Source of the DNA: Melampsora larici-populina 98AG31
Taxonomy: Eukaryota > Basidiomycota > Pucciniomycetes > Pucciniales > Melampsoraceae
DNA length: 64,000 nt
Reading direction: 5' to 3'
Assembly: GCF_000204055.1 (NCBI RefSeq)
Contig: NW_006768790.1
Span: 761,534-825,533, forward strand
Positions within the stretch are counted from its first letter, which is position 1; the number at the start of each line of letters is the position of its first letter. A program made the position numbers and the translations under genes. Below, in pieces: positions 46,228-58,736 of the stretch. Below the pieces are notes generated by a model. The model saw nothing but the letters and a program-made list of their open reading frames with translations. It searched no databases and had not been told where the DNA came from.

Positions 46228-48209
46228 CCAACCATATTGGTGGTACTGGTTTGCCAGGTTTCTGATTTTCTTGTCAAGCTCAAGTGCAATTCACCACACA
46301 TCTCAACTGAATCCGTCTGCTCTGGCTTATGAAGTTTGCTTGACTGCCCAAGATGAAAACAGTCAGACCAATTGTGACCCATTGAGCTGTTGGAACAGGG
46401 TATCCATTTTTGACTTAGCAAATTCTTTCTTTGGTGATCAAGTGGTACATGGAATCTCACCGGTGCATATTCTTTTGGTCACAGAAAAGCATGGCAACAA
46501 GTGGGCTCAGCTGCATCATTGTCTACCAAAAGTTGAAAATGGCCCTGGAGAAAGCATACAACAATGCAAGGATTATTATTGGGTTGCATCTGAAAAAGCA
46601 TCCTGTGAGTGGCCACTTTCAAATCATGCTGTCTATCAAGGCTTACTCTGACGCCTATTTGACATGTGGATCACATTTCTCAGCTTGTGCCAACCACCCC
46701 CGGGCTAAATTCTTCTGCACTCTGAAGCCAGAAGATCACATCACTTTTATAAGTCAGTCCAATCTAAAACAATCCAAGAAGGCCACATCATTGATGAGAG
46801 AATTTTTGCCTTCCAGTGTTTTCAAAGTGCTCCTGATACCATACTTGGTGGAATGTGTTCTTAATTGTGCGTCTTGCACCTAGCAAATTTGAAATCACCT
46901 GTTGAGTTGCAACTTTGAATTACCAAAGGAACCCATTTGACACTTTATATTTTCCAGTGCTACGGGCACACAGTTTGAACTATTTCTTTTTGTCAACCTT
47001 TGTATCTTGTTGAACTCTCAAGAGAGTATCATGTCACTTACTCAATTTCATGATAAATGGAAGGAATTGGGGTCAAATTGATAAAGAACATGTACATGAA
47101 AAAAGATGATTCTGGAATTATGGTCCAGAGACCAAGGGACTTGCACCTAAAGTCAAGCTCATTGGTGATGGGCACACAAGGCTCTTGGTGGTAGAACTTG
47201 TTACAATAGACTTTTTGTTTGTTTGTTTGATCATTCAAAATTAATCCATGTTGCACTTGAGTGTCTTGAGGCTTGGATGCTTTACTGCCATTTTCATGTT
47301 TTTTATCTACAGCTCAGTTGATGTCTACCCCAGAGCTCAGAATTCTTGCCTTTGAGATCTCAAAGTGCACTATGGTAGTTCTGTGTTGTGGATTTGGACT
47401 TCCAATTTGGTTCTCAGGATTTGGAAATCATTGAAAGCTCATTTTGCCAATTTGACTCACATAAACATGTGCATTTGAATGCAAGTTTAATTGTGTAAAA
47501 GGTGAAAAGCCTCAAACCTTGTCAGATACCTGAACCCTGATGCCCAATCAACAATACCAAGGTGATTCTCGAAAATCTGGTCATACTAGTACTACATAGC
47601 AATTGGTAACCTACACAGCTAACATACCCACATGTTACTAAAAAAGTTAGTGTTAGAATATAAAGCTTGAATATTCAATAAAAACTCAATCTGGTTCAAT
47701 TGTTGGGGCAATTCAATGTCAGGTGGTCATACCACAAGAATGATTAGGTGTGCAAGTTTTAACTTATTGAATGACATCAATTCTAAGGTAGCATCAAATA
47801 TGTATCATTTCTATGGATGAGTGACTCTCAATAAGATGCTGAAATTTGTCATGGCTTGATGTCAAGAAGAGTTGTAGTCAAACTATCAAAAATGGCTCTT
47901 TAAAACAAAATGTCAACACCCTGAGCTTTTTGTGCCCATAACCGGTGGCCTTGATTTTATGTGTAGGTAAGACTCCAATAACTGCCTGTAGAGCATGGGG
48001 AATGTGAGTATCTGACTTGGTCCAGTACATGATAGACAGGCTTTTAAGCTCCCTTGGCCCATATATAGCCCTCTTGCCAACCAGAGAACTTTTGCAGAGC
48101 AAAACCTCCTATGTAGTGACAAGAGATCCCACATTTAATCCCATGCAAAAATATAACCAAAACTCTCTCACTCTAGTCTCAAGGGTGTAAACCAAACAAA
48201 AATATGTAT
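46228..48209. other. Gene-poor DNA, unassigned
   Basis: Overlapping frames at 46270-46880 are open in two phases, but neither shows a known domain. I see no terminal repeats. Probably decayed transposon or intergenic sequence. Confidence 0.35.
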
Positions 48210-48217
48210 GTCATAAG

Positions 48218-48531
48218 TCAGCCTGAGCCCCAAACTGATGCCCCAAGGGTTCCCCAAGCCCCAAACCCTTGGAGTGTGGGTTTGGTCAGGATTTTTGGGG
48301 CCCCTTAGGACTCACGGGCGGGGGGGGCATAGTCCTCAAACCCCCAATCTTATCCGTGGCGACCCCCTGCTTCCCCCTAGTTTTAGGCATTCAGGATAGG
48401 GGTTGGGGGGCTTCTGAGAGCCAGGTCTTGGTTGGTACAGAGTAGGGTTTGGGCGCGGGGGGCTTATTGGGTATTGGTTTGGGGGGCAGGTAGGCCATCC
48501 CCCGTGTTTTCAGGGTTGGGGCTCAGGCTGA
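48218..48531. mobile_element. GC-rich hAT-type MITE, 314 bp
   Basis: Ends TCAGCCTGAGCCCCAA / TTGGGGCTCAGGCTGA are flanked by GTCATAAG at 48210-48217 and 48532-48539. The interior is runs of C or G ('ccccaa', 'ggggggc') in otherwise AT-rich DNA. No coding sequence. Confidence 0.85.
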
Positions 48532-48539
48532 GTCATAAG

Positions 48540-50063
48540 TTCATGTTTTTCTTAGCAAAGGATGCAAAGAAGAGCACCCTTGACTAACAACTTGCTTGGT
48601 ACAAATAAAAAGCCTTGCCATTACAAAACAATGATTATTGGTTTCAAGAAATGATGCCACTTTCTCACAAATCACTATCTGCTTTTTGGTGTGCCAAGAT
48701 TTGAAGTTTTCATATATACTGAACCATTCAGCAAAAACATCCATGTCTGACTTGCCATCATAACTTCAAAGAGTAAATCAACATTTTGGGGTGCTGATGA
48801 TGTCTGTCTCTTTGTTCTTGACATTTTGTGTAGTTTCATTTTGAGTTTTGGTTTGACTTTCAATTTGAGTTTCACAATAAGAAAAAGTTGATTTGAACAA
48901 ATAGATTTTGATTGTTGGCCTTTTCATTTTGAGGCCATCCTTGTTACTTCTTAGGGGGTTGAGGAATGGTCATGAGGTGTGTAGGCTGGTTTGTTTATTG
49001 TGATATGATGAGAGAAGATGTGACTGGATTGATTTGGGCAAGGCATACCCAATCCTCTGTGGAAAGGATTGGAACTGGAAAAGATATTGAGGATAACAGT
49101 GTTGGAGCCATGTTTGCTTTGATAGCAATCAAAGGTTTCCAAACCACGTTGGATGCAGTGGGTGTGGGTGTTATTTGAGAGGAGTTTTGGATGTGTTAAT
49201 GTTGTGAGGTATTTGGATCCATAGATTGATTTTTTCTCTCATGGGTGATCAGATCTAGCCCATCTCCACCCAAATGAAAAAACTCATCCAAAAATTATCA
49301 AAAATCAAACAGGTTGGGAAGGGTTTTTGATTTTGATTTTGATTTAATGCTTGTGTACCCTTAATTAATGCGGAAGAAAAGAACAAATTAGTCAGTCATG
49401 CCTCTCAAACATACCAAGACACAGAAGTGCCATATGACTATGCCACTTTGACCACCTCACATGCAGTCTGATAAAAAATAAAAGGAAACTGTCAGTCTCA
49501 GGCTTTTGAATGGTGTAACTCAATGATCTCATCTCCCATTCAGTTGCAAATGGGAGACCCACCTTGAGGGATTCCAGTGTAGAATCCAACCTACATAGTA
49601 AGCCTACTCAGACACATAAGAACTCCAGAGATGAGCAAATTACCAAAAAAATGATAAAACTTTTGAACTTGAGATTCCCTATGAGTATATAGAACCCCAT
49701 TCAAGTTTACCTTCTTCAAAAAAGACCCTTCCATAAAATCAAAATCAAGTCATCAAATGATTTAAATTAAAACAAAGTTCTGAATGAAATGAAATGAAAA
49801 AGAAATAAATAATTTTACAATCAAAAAAAAATCAAAGCAAAAAAAAACAACTCAATCATTTCGAAAAAAAAGATGTCATACTTAATTCACTCAAATTGAA
49901 AAACAAACAGAGTCACTTCATGCTCACATACACGCACACAAACATGCACATATACATGACCTCACACTCAATCTCCTACATCAGCACACTTCTTTCCACA
50001 CGCACAACAGAGCTTCAGTACAGTATTTAGGTTTCATAAACAAAGATAGCCAACTGGCTCTTT
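48540..50063. other. Intergenic, downstream of the OSBP gene
   Basis: AT-rich, with A-rich stretches at 49780-49930. No gene or transposon is recognised. Confidence 0.4.
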
Positions 50064-52111
50064 TCAGCAGGGAGATGTACCAGCTGTAGGTCTAGAGGTG
50101 TCAGAGTCACGACTGGCAGTAGGACTACGACTAGGGAAAGAAGATTGAGCAGAAGAAGCAGTGTCAGGTGAGAGTGGTAGTTCAGTTGGATTACCATCTA
50201 CTGGTTTGCTTTGATAACTGAAGATGAATTCTTCAATTGCTCGAGCTCCTTCTTGTGCATCGCTTGGTAATCTGATATTCCAAACATGGGTTAACGTCTT
50301 ATTCGAGGTTTCAAGTCAAGCAGTGATGACAGTAAAGCTATCTTACTTGAACTTTGGTTGCCATTCATCTCCCTCCAGTTCAAAGAAAACTGGTTCCCAA
50401 GTTTCTCCACTCTCTTCACGTTCTTTCGCACGATCACGTTGAAAGTCTTCGATACGTGTTTTGGCCTCCGTTGCTGCATCTAGGTCTTTCTTTTTGATTG
50501 CTCGTGTCACATGTGACCAAAGTTTTCGAGATTCATTCCAATTCTGTTCGGATTCGGGTGCGACGGTTTTCTGGGTCACTTTAGCCGAAGAGGCATCGAA
50601 CAGGACTTCTGTCTTACCCTACGTTGGAGAAAAACAAAATGATAGGATCGCATTCTCAGACAAAGTCGACCACCAGACATCATTCTTCACAAACATAATA
50701 TATAAACCTACCTTTGTTCGCTTCAGTTCCATAACCTCATTCCACTTTCCCGAGATCTCTCCCACCACTCCAGTTTTGTCTCTAACTCTACCTCCAATCG
50801 CATTATAATCACCACTGAAGAAACCTTTTGTTTTGAATTCCACATCACAAAACACCTGATTCTTCTCATTCTGAACTTTAGATTCATCCCCTAATTCCAA
50901 CATCATCTTTCCAAACACAATCCCACGTGCATACCTAAGATAAAGCAAGCCGAAAAAAACCCGGTTGGTTAACCAACGTGCTTTGTACCCGCATCTTTGG
51001 AACAGATATATCCAGACTGAAATGAAAAGTCAAGATAAGAAACACAAACATATTGGGCATCGTGATTCGATAAATTCCATCCTCACTACGATCGCCAAAC
51101 CTAAGTTTACTAGTCCCTTCCATGATAGTAGCAGCGCTGTTACCCAAGAATTTACTCTTTGGTCTCAATTCTCCCCAAATCTCTAAATGATGACCCGGTG
51201 ATGCATAATAAAAAGCTGATACAGGTGGATGATGAGAAACTTGTTCTGCTATGTAAAAACCTTGAGTTCCATCAGGATATTCATAACGACACCTAAAAAA
51301 TTCACCCAAGATCGGATTATAACTAGGGCAGAATTAAGTGATCAAATGCAATTTGAGGTCAGGTACATAGATGACGCGATGTGGAATTTCACAGGAGAGC
51401 TTGAGACCTACGGTTTTTTGACACCTTTAGGTTTGATATGCCAACCAGCGAGGTAGTAGCGTAAGACTTCAATGAATCGCTCCGTTGCATCTTCGTTACG
51501 GCTAGCCCTGCATTTGTGAAACAAAATCAATCGAAGGATCGTCAAAAAAACGTCAGAAATCACGGACAAAGGTGAAGACATTTACCCAAAGATCAGATCT
51601 GGGTGACTAAGGAAGTCGGTGATGCGTTCCAACATGCTACGAGGCTCGAGGACGAAGCTAAAAAGGTGAAATGGTGTGGTTCAGCGATCTCAATAAAATC
51701 TAAACCTCATCAGATGGTCAAAACAACCAACGTAGGTAGGGTGACTTTATGCAAATCCATTCCGATTCGTAATTGAGAGATTAAGGCCGAGAGAATATTC
51801 CTTGGCTCTTCATCTAGGACTTCAGTGTCATCAACCTGGTAAATTGGGTTCAAAATCACAAAGCATAGAATCGTGAGGATACTTGAAATATGAATAAATC
51901 ATGTTTTGACAATGTGATGATTATACGTACTTGTTCGGTTACTGTGGGTTTGATTTGGATTGATATTCATAGGAAGAAGTGAGAGACAAAGAAAGAGAGG
52001 ATAAAAGGTGTTCAGTGAGATGAAGAACTGATTTGAGATTGAATGAATCAACGTACTATCGTCAGAGAATGATGCTTTTATGGGTGATGGTTTGGGCGGA
52101 AAGAATCCCAT
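50064..52111 (-). CDS. Oxysterol-binding protein homologue, Kes1/Osh4 type
   Basis: Nine exons on the minus strand: 52111-52057, 51941-51931, 51835-51732, 51657-51586, 51507-51412, 51322-51050, 50934-50712, 50618-50347 and 50271-50064. They encode 437 residues, close to yeast Kes1/Osh4. The family signature EQVSHHPPVSAFYY is present, together with LPTFVLEPRSML, KKPYNPILGEFF and YARGIVFGKMMLELGD. It lacks PH and ankyrin domains, as in short ORPs. These proteins carry sterol and PI4P between membranes and restrain Golgi secretion. The second exon is only 11 nt. The Ser-rich tail (SRSPTASRDSDTSRPTAG) is lineage-specific. Divergent from the F-box gene. The start was chosen as the first ATG giving a short leader before the conserved domain. 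Confidence 0.93.
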
Positions 52112-52125
52112 GATGACTGATTGAA

Positions 52126-52160
52126 TGAGGTTGAGGTTGAAGTTGAGGTTGAGGTTGATG
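52126..52160. repeat. TTGAGG-type microsatellite upstream of the OSBP gene
   Basis: About six imperfect 'gaggtt' units lie just upstream of the OSBP start, within its probable 5' leader or promoter. Confidence 0.7.
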
Positions 52161-52873
52161 GTGATTTAGATTGATGATGGTTTTGAAAGTTTAAAGTGGA
52201 TTTGGTCAAGAAGGTAATGAAGCCAAGCTGAAGCCAAACGTTGATCAATTCATGTGACATCTTAACTCAGACACGAACTGTAACATACATAAGTGGTGAT
52301 ATTCAACTAAATTTAGACCCCGAAGCTGCTCCCGAAACTAGATCGGATCGAATGGCCCGCGATCGGATGAGAATCTCAGTCACATTCTGGATGGCACTCA
52401 ACAAGCAGCACGCTTCAGGAATCAAAAGGCCAGATTAAGATTCAACCATTCGTCATGATAAAAGGATAGATGACCCATAACCATTGACAAACCCACCCTT
52501 TGGAGGTGATCCGCAATGTTAATTTCACCAAGCTATTTACAGCGACCGGATCCTACGTGTACGATGTGCCTCACAAAGTAAGATATAAAGTTGGTAATTA
52601 AAATTTGCTTAAAATGATCGAGATAGCTAATTGTAAATTGATACTTGCGCCTCGTAGTTCGATTTCAATCCTTCTTCAAGGATGTTGAGATTCATCATTC
52701 AAGTCCAGCCGATTCTGAGCCTTGAGGTGGTCAGGGGCGTAGCACGTACCATGCGATCCGAGTGCCCGCCCACCGCGACCCGGCTACTATACTTGAAGCG
52801 CCAACAAAATTCCTTCTGTCTGATGCTCATCAAAAAGTTTGCAACTTCACGAGGATCTCATCAAAGAGAGACG
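52161..52873. other. Divergent intergenic region, OSBP / F-box genes
   Basis: About 700 bp shared by two divergent genes. A frame is open from 52682 into the F-box gene, but its content there is not protein-like, so I treat it as 5' leader. Confidence 0.4.
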
Positions 52874-54218
52874 ATGATTAACTCCTCGGATAGCCCGTAT
52901 AGGCCATCGAACTCACAACAAGACGGTTGGCTCCCAGTCGAAATCGTGTCCCAAATCGTGGAAATCTTCTTCGATCAACTATCTGCAGGCAAAGTGTCGT
53001 GCCAGGATTGGGTCGAAAGCATTGCCTATGACCTATTGCTTTCCTCATCGAGCACTGCTGAACTCCTCAGCTTGCGATTGGTCTGCAAAACTTGGGACAT
53101 GGCTGTTACTCCCATCTGCTTCCGTGCGGTTTGGTTCCACGACTCAAAAGGAGTGCAGTCCATCATAGACCTAATGACAATCCCGGAACCGCTGGATATT
53201 TCCTCTTTCGTAAGACGGCTTGCATTTCAAGATGTATGGTTTTGGCAAGAAAAAAGTACGCCCAAGTAAAGTACACAAGCAAACCAACTAGCTTCTTTCA
53301 GGCAATCTGATGCCAATTTTTCAAACAGACTGTGAACATGTAGATCCGATTCTACGCTCTGCACTGTCAACTAATCAGGTGATAAAAATGATCAACTTGA
53401 TTGGTCGGAACGTAACAGAGTTACATTTGAAAGTCTCTGATTTGATCATGATTACACCAGCGCTTGTGGAGGCTGTGAGAAATATCAAGGATCTCAAAAC
53501 ACTTAGTATTCAGGGACGACGACACTATGAACCACACGGAGGTTATGATCCCCAAGCGCTTTCTGATCTTCTTGCCGCGCCTTGCAACCTCGAATGCTTG
53601 ATATTTCAAGGCTATAATTTGAAACATTCAAAGTTGGCACCCACAGCCCTGTCGAAACTAAAACATATCCGCTTCATCGATTGCTTTGACAGTACAAACA
53701 TTGAATCAATTATCGACATTATCGATCGGACAAAAGACAGTGTGATTTCTATGGAGATGTTAGCTGATGAGACTGATCATGACTCATATGAATTCCCTAA
53801 TAATATTGAGCCCGTATTTAATGGTATCCTGAACACACTCGAAGTGATTTCCTGTGGTACAATCATGTCAGACTTATCGGAAAGGACCGTTGAGACTGAG
53901 TTTCCACGACTTCGAGTGATATGTAATATATACGCATCTTCTTACCATGAAGACTCATTTGTGGCGCTTTGGGATATCTTTTATAACGTTCGAACCATCG
54001 TTCAACTTTCAGACGATGGCCAGAATTTTTGGAGGTCGAGTTTGAATCGTATCTCGGACGATCCTTGGAAGCCACCTAAACTTCGACTCCTTGTCTTTAC
54101 TAGCTTCCACGGAGAAGACGAGGAATTAGATTCAGAACTAGTTGATACCTTAAAATCACATGGGGTGTACTGTTGTTACATTCCCCGAATAAGACCTGAT
54201 GAGATGTTGGTCAGTTAA
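52874..54218 (+). CDS. F-box-like protein
   Basis: Two exons, 52874-53255 and 53302-54218, joined across a 46-nt intron, give 432 residues. An F-box-like N-terminus (about 20-90) reads WLPVEIVSQIVEIFF...LLSLRLVCKTWDMAVTPICFRAVWF, with the LP-x-E-I and L-x-x-V-C-k-x-W features. The rest is a leucine-patterned region (LKTLSIQGRRHYEPHGGY, LECLIFQGYNL), probably a degenerate LRR substrate receptor for an SCF ubiquitin ligase. Such families are expanded in rusts. The start at 52874 is preferred over an upstream in-frame position because residues before it look non-coding. A possible last intron, 54210-54280 (GTCAGT...CTAG), would replace the final VS with ELDLSFNGPVE, ending at 54316. Confidence 0.75.
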
Positions 54219-55129
54219 TCTTTATAGCACAAGACAGCTCAAAGTATCAATGCTGACTTCCTTGTCTCTCCTATAACTAGGAATTGGACTTGAGCTTCAA
54301 TGGCCCAGTGGAATGAGTTGATGTATACTTCTCTAGAGTATGTTAGGTTTGGTGATAACCTTCTTGAATTCCATATAGAACAATGAGCTACCATAGTTTG
54401 TCGAATTATTTTAGTTATTGTGATGTAAGCAGTTTATCATCACAAGTAATGACGCGGACTTTTCAGTCCTATTGCCATCATTCAGCTAAGAATTTCAGCT
54501 GTAGCAAAACGCTGGTCCAAATAGGTTGATTTAAGGATATTCAAATGGTAGGCAAAGTCAAAGTCTTGTTACATTGCTCATTGAACTATCTAAACGAGTC
54601 GAAAGTGAGGGAACTAGTACACCTGAATACTACAGCCATCGATGATCTAGTCGGAACACGGAGTTTGCAGTGTCTGTTGATATTTACATATTGTTTGACC
54701 ATGAATTAAAGAAGAGGTATGGAGCCTCAAATTCAAACCAGGTGGCCTCAATCAAGATTTCCCAAATTCGATCATATTTCTTTTCTGTTCGTGGAATGTT
54801 TTATGAACTGGGTTTTCGGCAGTAGCCCAATTTAACTCACACCAAACAACATCTGAAGCTACCTTGATCATCTTTTGCCTTAAGATTCACAGATGTGAAC
54901 TTTGAGAGAACGTTTTTTTGAACTTCCAATTAAAGTCTTGATCTTCAGTCAGAATTGATGATGCTCAAGTAAGGATATAACAAACAACAATCACACATTC
55001 AAAATCTCATAGTTTGTATTACTTCAAAGAAAAATTTTGTATCAATGTCATCTCAGAAAACATGTGATAGAAAGATTCATTTTTCCAGAGGTCAGGAAGA
55101 CTTGTGATGTCATTATTTGGATGATGGCT
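54219..55129. other. Intergenic between F-box and X325-like genes
   Basis: AT-rich convergent interval of about 900 bp. Apart from the possible extra F-box exon at 54281-54316 I see no feature. Confidence 0.4.
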
Positions 55130-55738
55130 CTAAGACAAGATTAAATCAGCACATTGGAATAACTTCCCATCACTAGCATGAAATTCAACTTGTATGGTAG
55201 CAGAAGATCCTTTCTTAGGAAGGGGTTTGATATGCTTCAATGAACCAATGTCAACATCGAAACAGAATTTCTTTTGACCTTTAATTTGTTCTTGAAAGAT
55301 CAAAGGAAAGAAACCCCAAAAAGGTTAATAACTATAACCTCATTTTTGATTCATTGTTTATGAAAAGCTTACTAGAATGTAACAAATAATTCGTTTTTCC
55401 ATTGTTACTAAAATCGGAATCGCTGACTGGCTTAGACTTTGTACTAAGGAGTATATTCACCTCAGCTTTCTCATGATGCGATGTTATGCAAACGGAAAAT
55501 TTGCCTGATAGGGGAATCTTTGTTCGATGATTCGAAGGATTTGGACTAAATTCAAGAGATTAGAAAAGCGAACAATTAAGATCAAGAAAGATAAGAGTAC
55601 TCACGCTCCACCACAGAATTTTGTTTCCATCTCTTCCTTGAAAAGTCTAGTAGGCGGAGAGTCCAAAGTGAAATGAGCAGATGCAAGACTAGCTAAGACC
55701 AGAGCTAGTAAGATTGAAGGCAAAGTTTTAGAGAACAT
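55130..55738 (-). CDS. Small secreted X325/BIM1-like copper-binding protein
   Basis: Three exons, 55738-55605, 55545-55373 and 55290-55130, give 155 residues. A signal peptide (MFSKTLPSILLALVLASLASA) ends just before His, so mature His1 would form half of a copper histidine brace. HFTLDSPPTRLFKEEMETKF then CGG, and later QCADLIL, match the X325 (LPMO-like)/BIM1 family. A second candidate copper His lies in CITSHHEKAEV, and Cys residues could pair. BIM1 of Cryptococcus is GPI-anchored and aids copper uptake; this protein is shorter and lacks an obvious GPI tail, so it may be freely secreted. An upstream in-frame ATG at 55789 would hide the signal peptide and is less likely. Confidence 0.8.
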
Positions 55739-56859
55739 GATGTGATGATTGTGGTTAGAAAAACTACGTGAAACTGTGATATTGGACAAATCTAACTGAA
55801 AGAGGTTTTATGAGATTCAAGTTGAAAATTAAGCGACAAGATCTATCTTTACGGCCGCCCTTTCAAGCAAATTTCAATATTGCATTTTAGTACACCCTCT
55901 AGGCTCATGAGGCCATTACCAGACACGGGCGCAATGACGACGGAGCACCTGTTACGCCACCGGTATCCGATATCCAGCAACTTTTTGGGTATCGGCGACT
56001 CGATATAAAGTCCCAAAAAGCCCAATGGATGTCGACTTTGTCGTTCGACACTTACACCAAGTGGCAAGCATAATAGTTCCGAGTGACTTTTTGATTGCGG
56101 TAACTGGTATGGGATCGGATGGCTAGCACTCCCAGCTGGATTCCGGGGCATCGAGATCTCGATACGATACTGATATAGTGACTGTTGCAATCTTGATGAC
56201 GTCTTAAATCAATCCGATTCCTCGGATACTGTATGTTTTATGAAATGAATTAAGGATCCCACTATTTATCGAACCAGGACCCTGGAATGCGCCTGAGAAT
56301 ATATAGAGAGACATTTATATATGTACCAAAACCACAGAGTGAAGCCGGAAGAGATTGTTGAAAACTTTTTGAAGACTGAATGGAAATTAAGGGAATTTGT
56401 TTTATCCTTTTCCAACTAATCCACCTTAAGGTGAAAGTGCTGAGAGATTATATTTTTACTTAGTCTGAAAGGAATAGATGGTGAAGGTAAACCCGCTTGC
56501 TAATCTCTCAAGACCGTATTCAACTCATTGTGTGTTAATGTATGCACCAAGTTCCAACTGAAACAACATGCATATAATCTGGTCAATGATCAAGATATTG
56601 ATGGTCGGGGGATACTTCACAGCAATGGCTTATCATTTATGCTTTGGCTGGCAATTCAAATCACAATGACATCTTACTCAGCTCCCCAATTCAAAACCAA
56701 TTCATAAATAAAAATCACTCTTGAAACAAACAACACTGTGTTATCATGTAATTTAACAAAACCCTTGTGTGATTGCCAAATCTCATAAAAACAAGAAAAA
56801 GAAAGAAGCTTCTTTAGTAATTTTTAATTGTTTGACTTGAACCACAAGGTCCAACATGC
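55739..56859. other. Intergenic, upstream of the X325-like gene
   Basis: 55850-56190 is relatively GC-rich, with the motifs 'ggtatccgatatcc' and 'gatctcgatacgatac', and may be a decayed repeat. I see no supported gene. Confidence 0.35.
56276..56297 (+). repeat. Lone terminal repeat of the 45.8-kb MITE family
   Basis: AGGACCCTGGAATGCGCC recurs here exactly as at the left end of the MITE at 45819. No partner end or 8-bp duplication was found, so it is a truncated copy or an excision remnant. Confidence 0.6.
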
Positions 56860-57084
56860 CCCAAGTCACACTGGTTGTGCATGCCATACTTAGGTTCTGT
56901 AATTGCAAGTACTTACAACTGTCCAGTCATCATCTTTGATTCCAAAGAGGACAATGGCTACACTTTCTTTCTGTATTCCATACCACAGAACAACAATGCT
57001 CCCAATATGCTTGCCTTTGTGGATGTCAATCATTTTGTCATGCTTAGATCTGGTGGTACAGCAGTTCCCTTTCCTGTGATATAA
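56860..57084 (+). pseudogene. OTU-like domain remnant
   Basis: The frame reads PKSHWLCMPYLGSVIASTYN then CPVIIF, YTFFLYSIP and MLAFVDVNHFVMLRSGG. HW-x-x-MP-x-x-G-x-x-IAS-x-YN followed by a late NHFV is the pattern of the C-terminal half of OTU cysteine-protease domains. These domains often accompany MULE-type or other transposon proteins in plants and fungi. The N-terminal Asp/Cys half is absent, there is no start or splice context, and a hAT follows, so this is probably a fossil of a mobile element. Confidence 0.5.
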
Positions 57085-58736
57085 CATGCCAGTTACTTTC
57101 AGAAGCAATTCTCACCAGCCAAATACTATAGTTAATTTCACATCACCAACATCAATTGGGGATGTGGATCTAGTGTAACACTCTTGTGTGTATTTTGATA
57201 TTCTTTTCTCCTGATCTTTTTTCTGTCTCTCCTGTTGTTTCTCCAATCTTCTTTGTCTGTACTAGGGCTATGACCCGGCCCTGGCCCGGCCCTGGCCCGG
57301 ACCGGCCGGGTCTGCCCGAGGGTTCTGGCGAGGAGGTCGTGGCCAAGCCCAGGGCCTAAGCCCTAACCAGATGATAGAGACAAAGGCCCTGTGCCGGGGC
57401 AATTCGGGGCCGGGGCCGCCGTATATTTCCGCGCTGAACGGAGGGCAAAGGTGAACTCTAAACACCTTTTGCCCTTTTGCCGCACCCTGTTACCCGTAAC
57501 CCAGCCCGTCATCGTCCCAACCCCTTCTATCCACCCAGATGTCACGTCGAAGCCTTTGTCGTGAGGTCACCGATCCCAAAACTACCATGTCTACGACTTC
57601 CAGCGCTACTTCCAACTCCCTCGCACCATCTGACTCGATATCTGCGGTGGCTAGTGCCGTGGCTAGCGAGGTCGAATCCGATAATACTGCCACCAACCGA
57701 ACCTCTTGGGTGTGGCAGTATTTTTCGACCGTTACTTTAAAGGATGGCCACACGGTGAATGTCTGCCGTGCCAACAAAGGCCGTATTGACAAGCCTATAG
57801 ACTCGGAGGCACCTATTGTTGTGTGTCAAGAACAAACCGCGGTCAACAAGACTTCCAGTACGAAATCGATGATTCGCCACCTCCTTCGTGCTCACGGCAT
57901 TTTAGCTCCAATTGACACCTCACAACAAACCCTTACAGCCTTTTCTGCGACTGGAAAGATATCTAGTGTAAGTTTTCTCATTATAAATCAAGCTTAAGTC
58001 ATTCACACTAATGTTTTATTTGTTTATCTTCAAGATGGGGTCTCTCAACAGGAGAAACCTCACGAATGCTGTTATCCGAGTCATAGTCAATCAAGAACTT
58101 CCAGTTTTGCTTATCGACTCCGCATCATTCCGCGAACTCTTAACCTGGATTAATCCAGCGGTTGCCCCAATCTTGTCCAAACAAACCGCCATCACTGATG
58201 GGATCTTTGCTCAGTTTCGTCTTGCTCGTAATAAACTCACTTCGATTTTTGATTCGTTGGAATTCATCAGCATCACTTGCGATGCCTGGACTTCACCTAG
58301 TAGCGTACCGATGCTTGGAATTACAGCCCACTGGATGACCGAGAACTTCTCGATGCAATCCGTTGTTTTAGCCTTGAAGGAAATAGATGGTGCTCATACT
58401 GGGAAAAATATGGCTGTCCTCATCAAGCATGTATTAGATCAATTTAGTATCACTGAAAAACTATACTGCATAACCGCTGATAACGCTTCAAACAATCTTA
58501 CGATGGGTTGAGAGCTCAAGATACTTGTACCTCAATTTGATCCTGAGAAGAACTTACATGGCTGTGTGGCACACGTGATTAACCTTGTTGCCAAAGCAGG
58601 AGTCTCAATTTTCGATTGCAAAACTCCTCCTGACCCTCTTAGTGCATTAGATCCTCAACTCCCTCAAGGAGATGATTTACCTGATGGCACCCTTTCTTTA
58701 ATCGAACCTACCCCTCATCTAGAAGTTCACTCGATC

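Noticed and set aside
46271..46883. Two overlapping plus-strand frames as a protein gene
   Set aside because: Both phases are open over the same bases, neither has a recognisable domain, and there is no splice context.
52682..52873. N-terminal extension of the F-box protein
   Set aside because: The extra 64 residues are not protein-like, and the ATG at 52874 gives a standard N-terminus close to the F-box.
55849..56190. Minus-strand 113-codon frame
   Set aside because: Composition looks like repeat DNA and no domain is visible.
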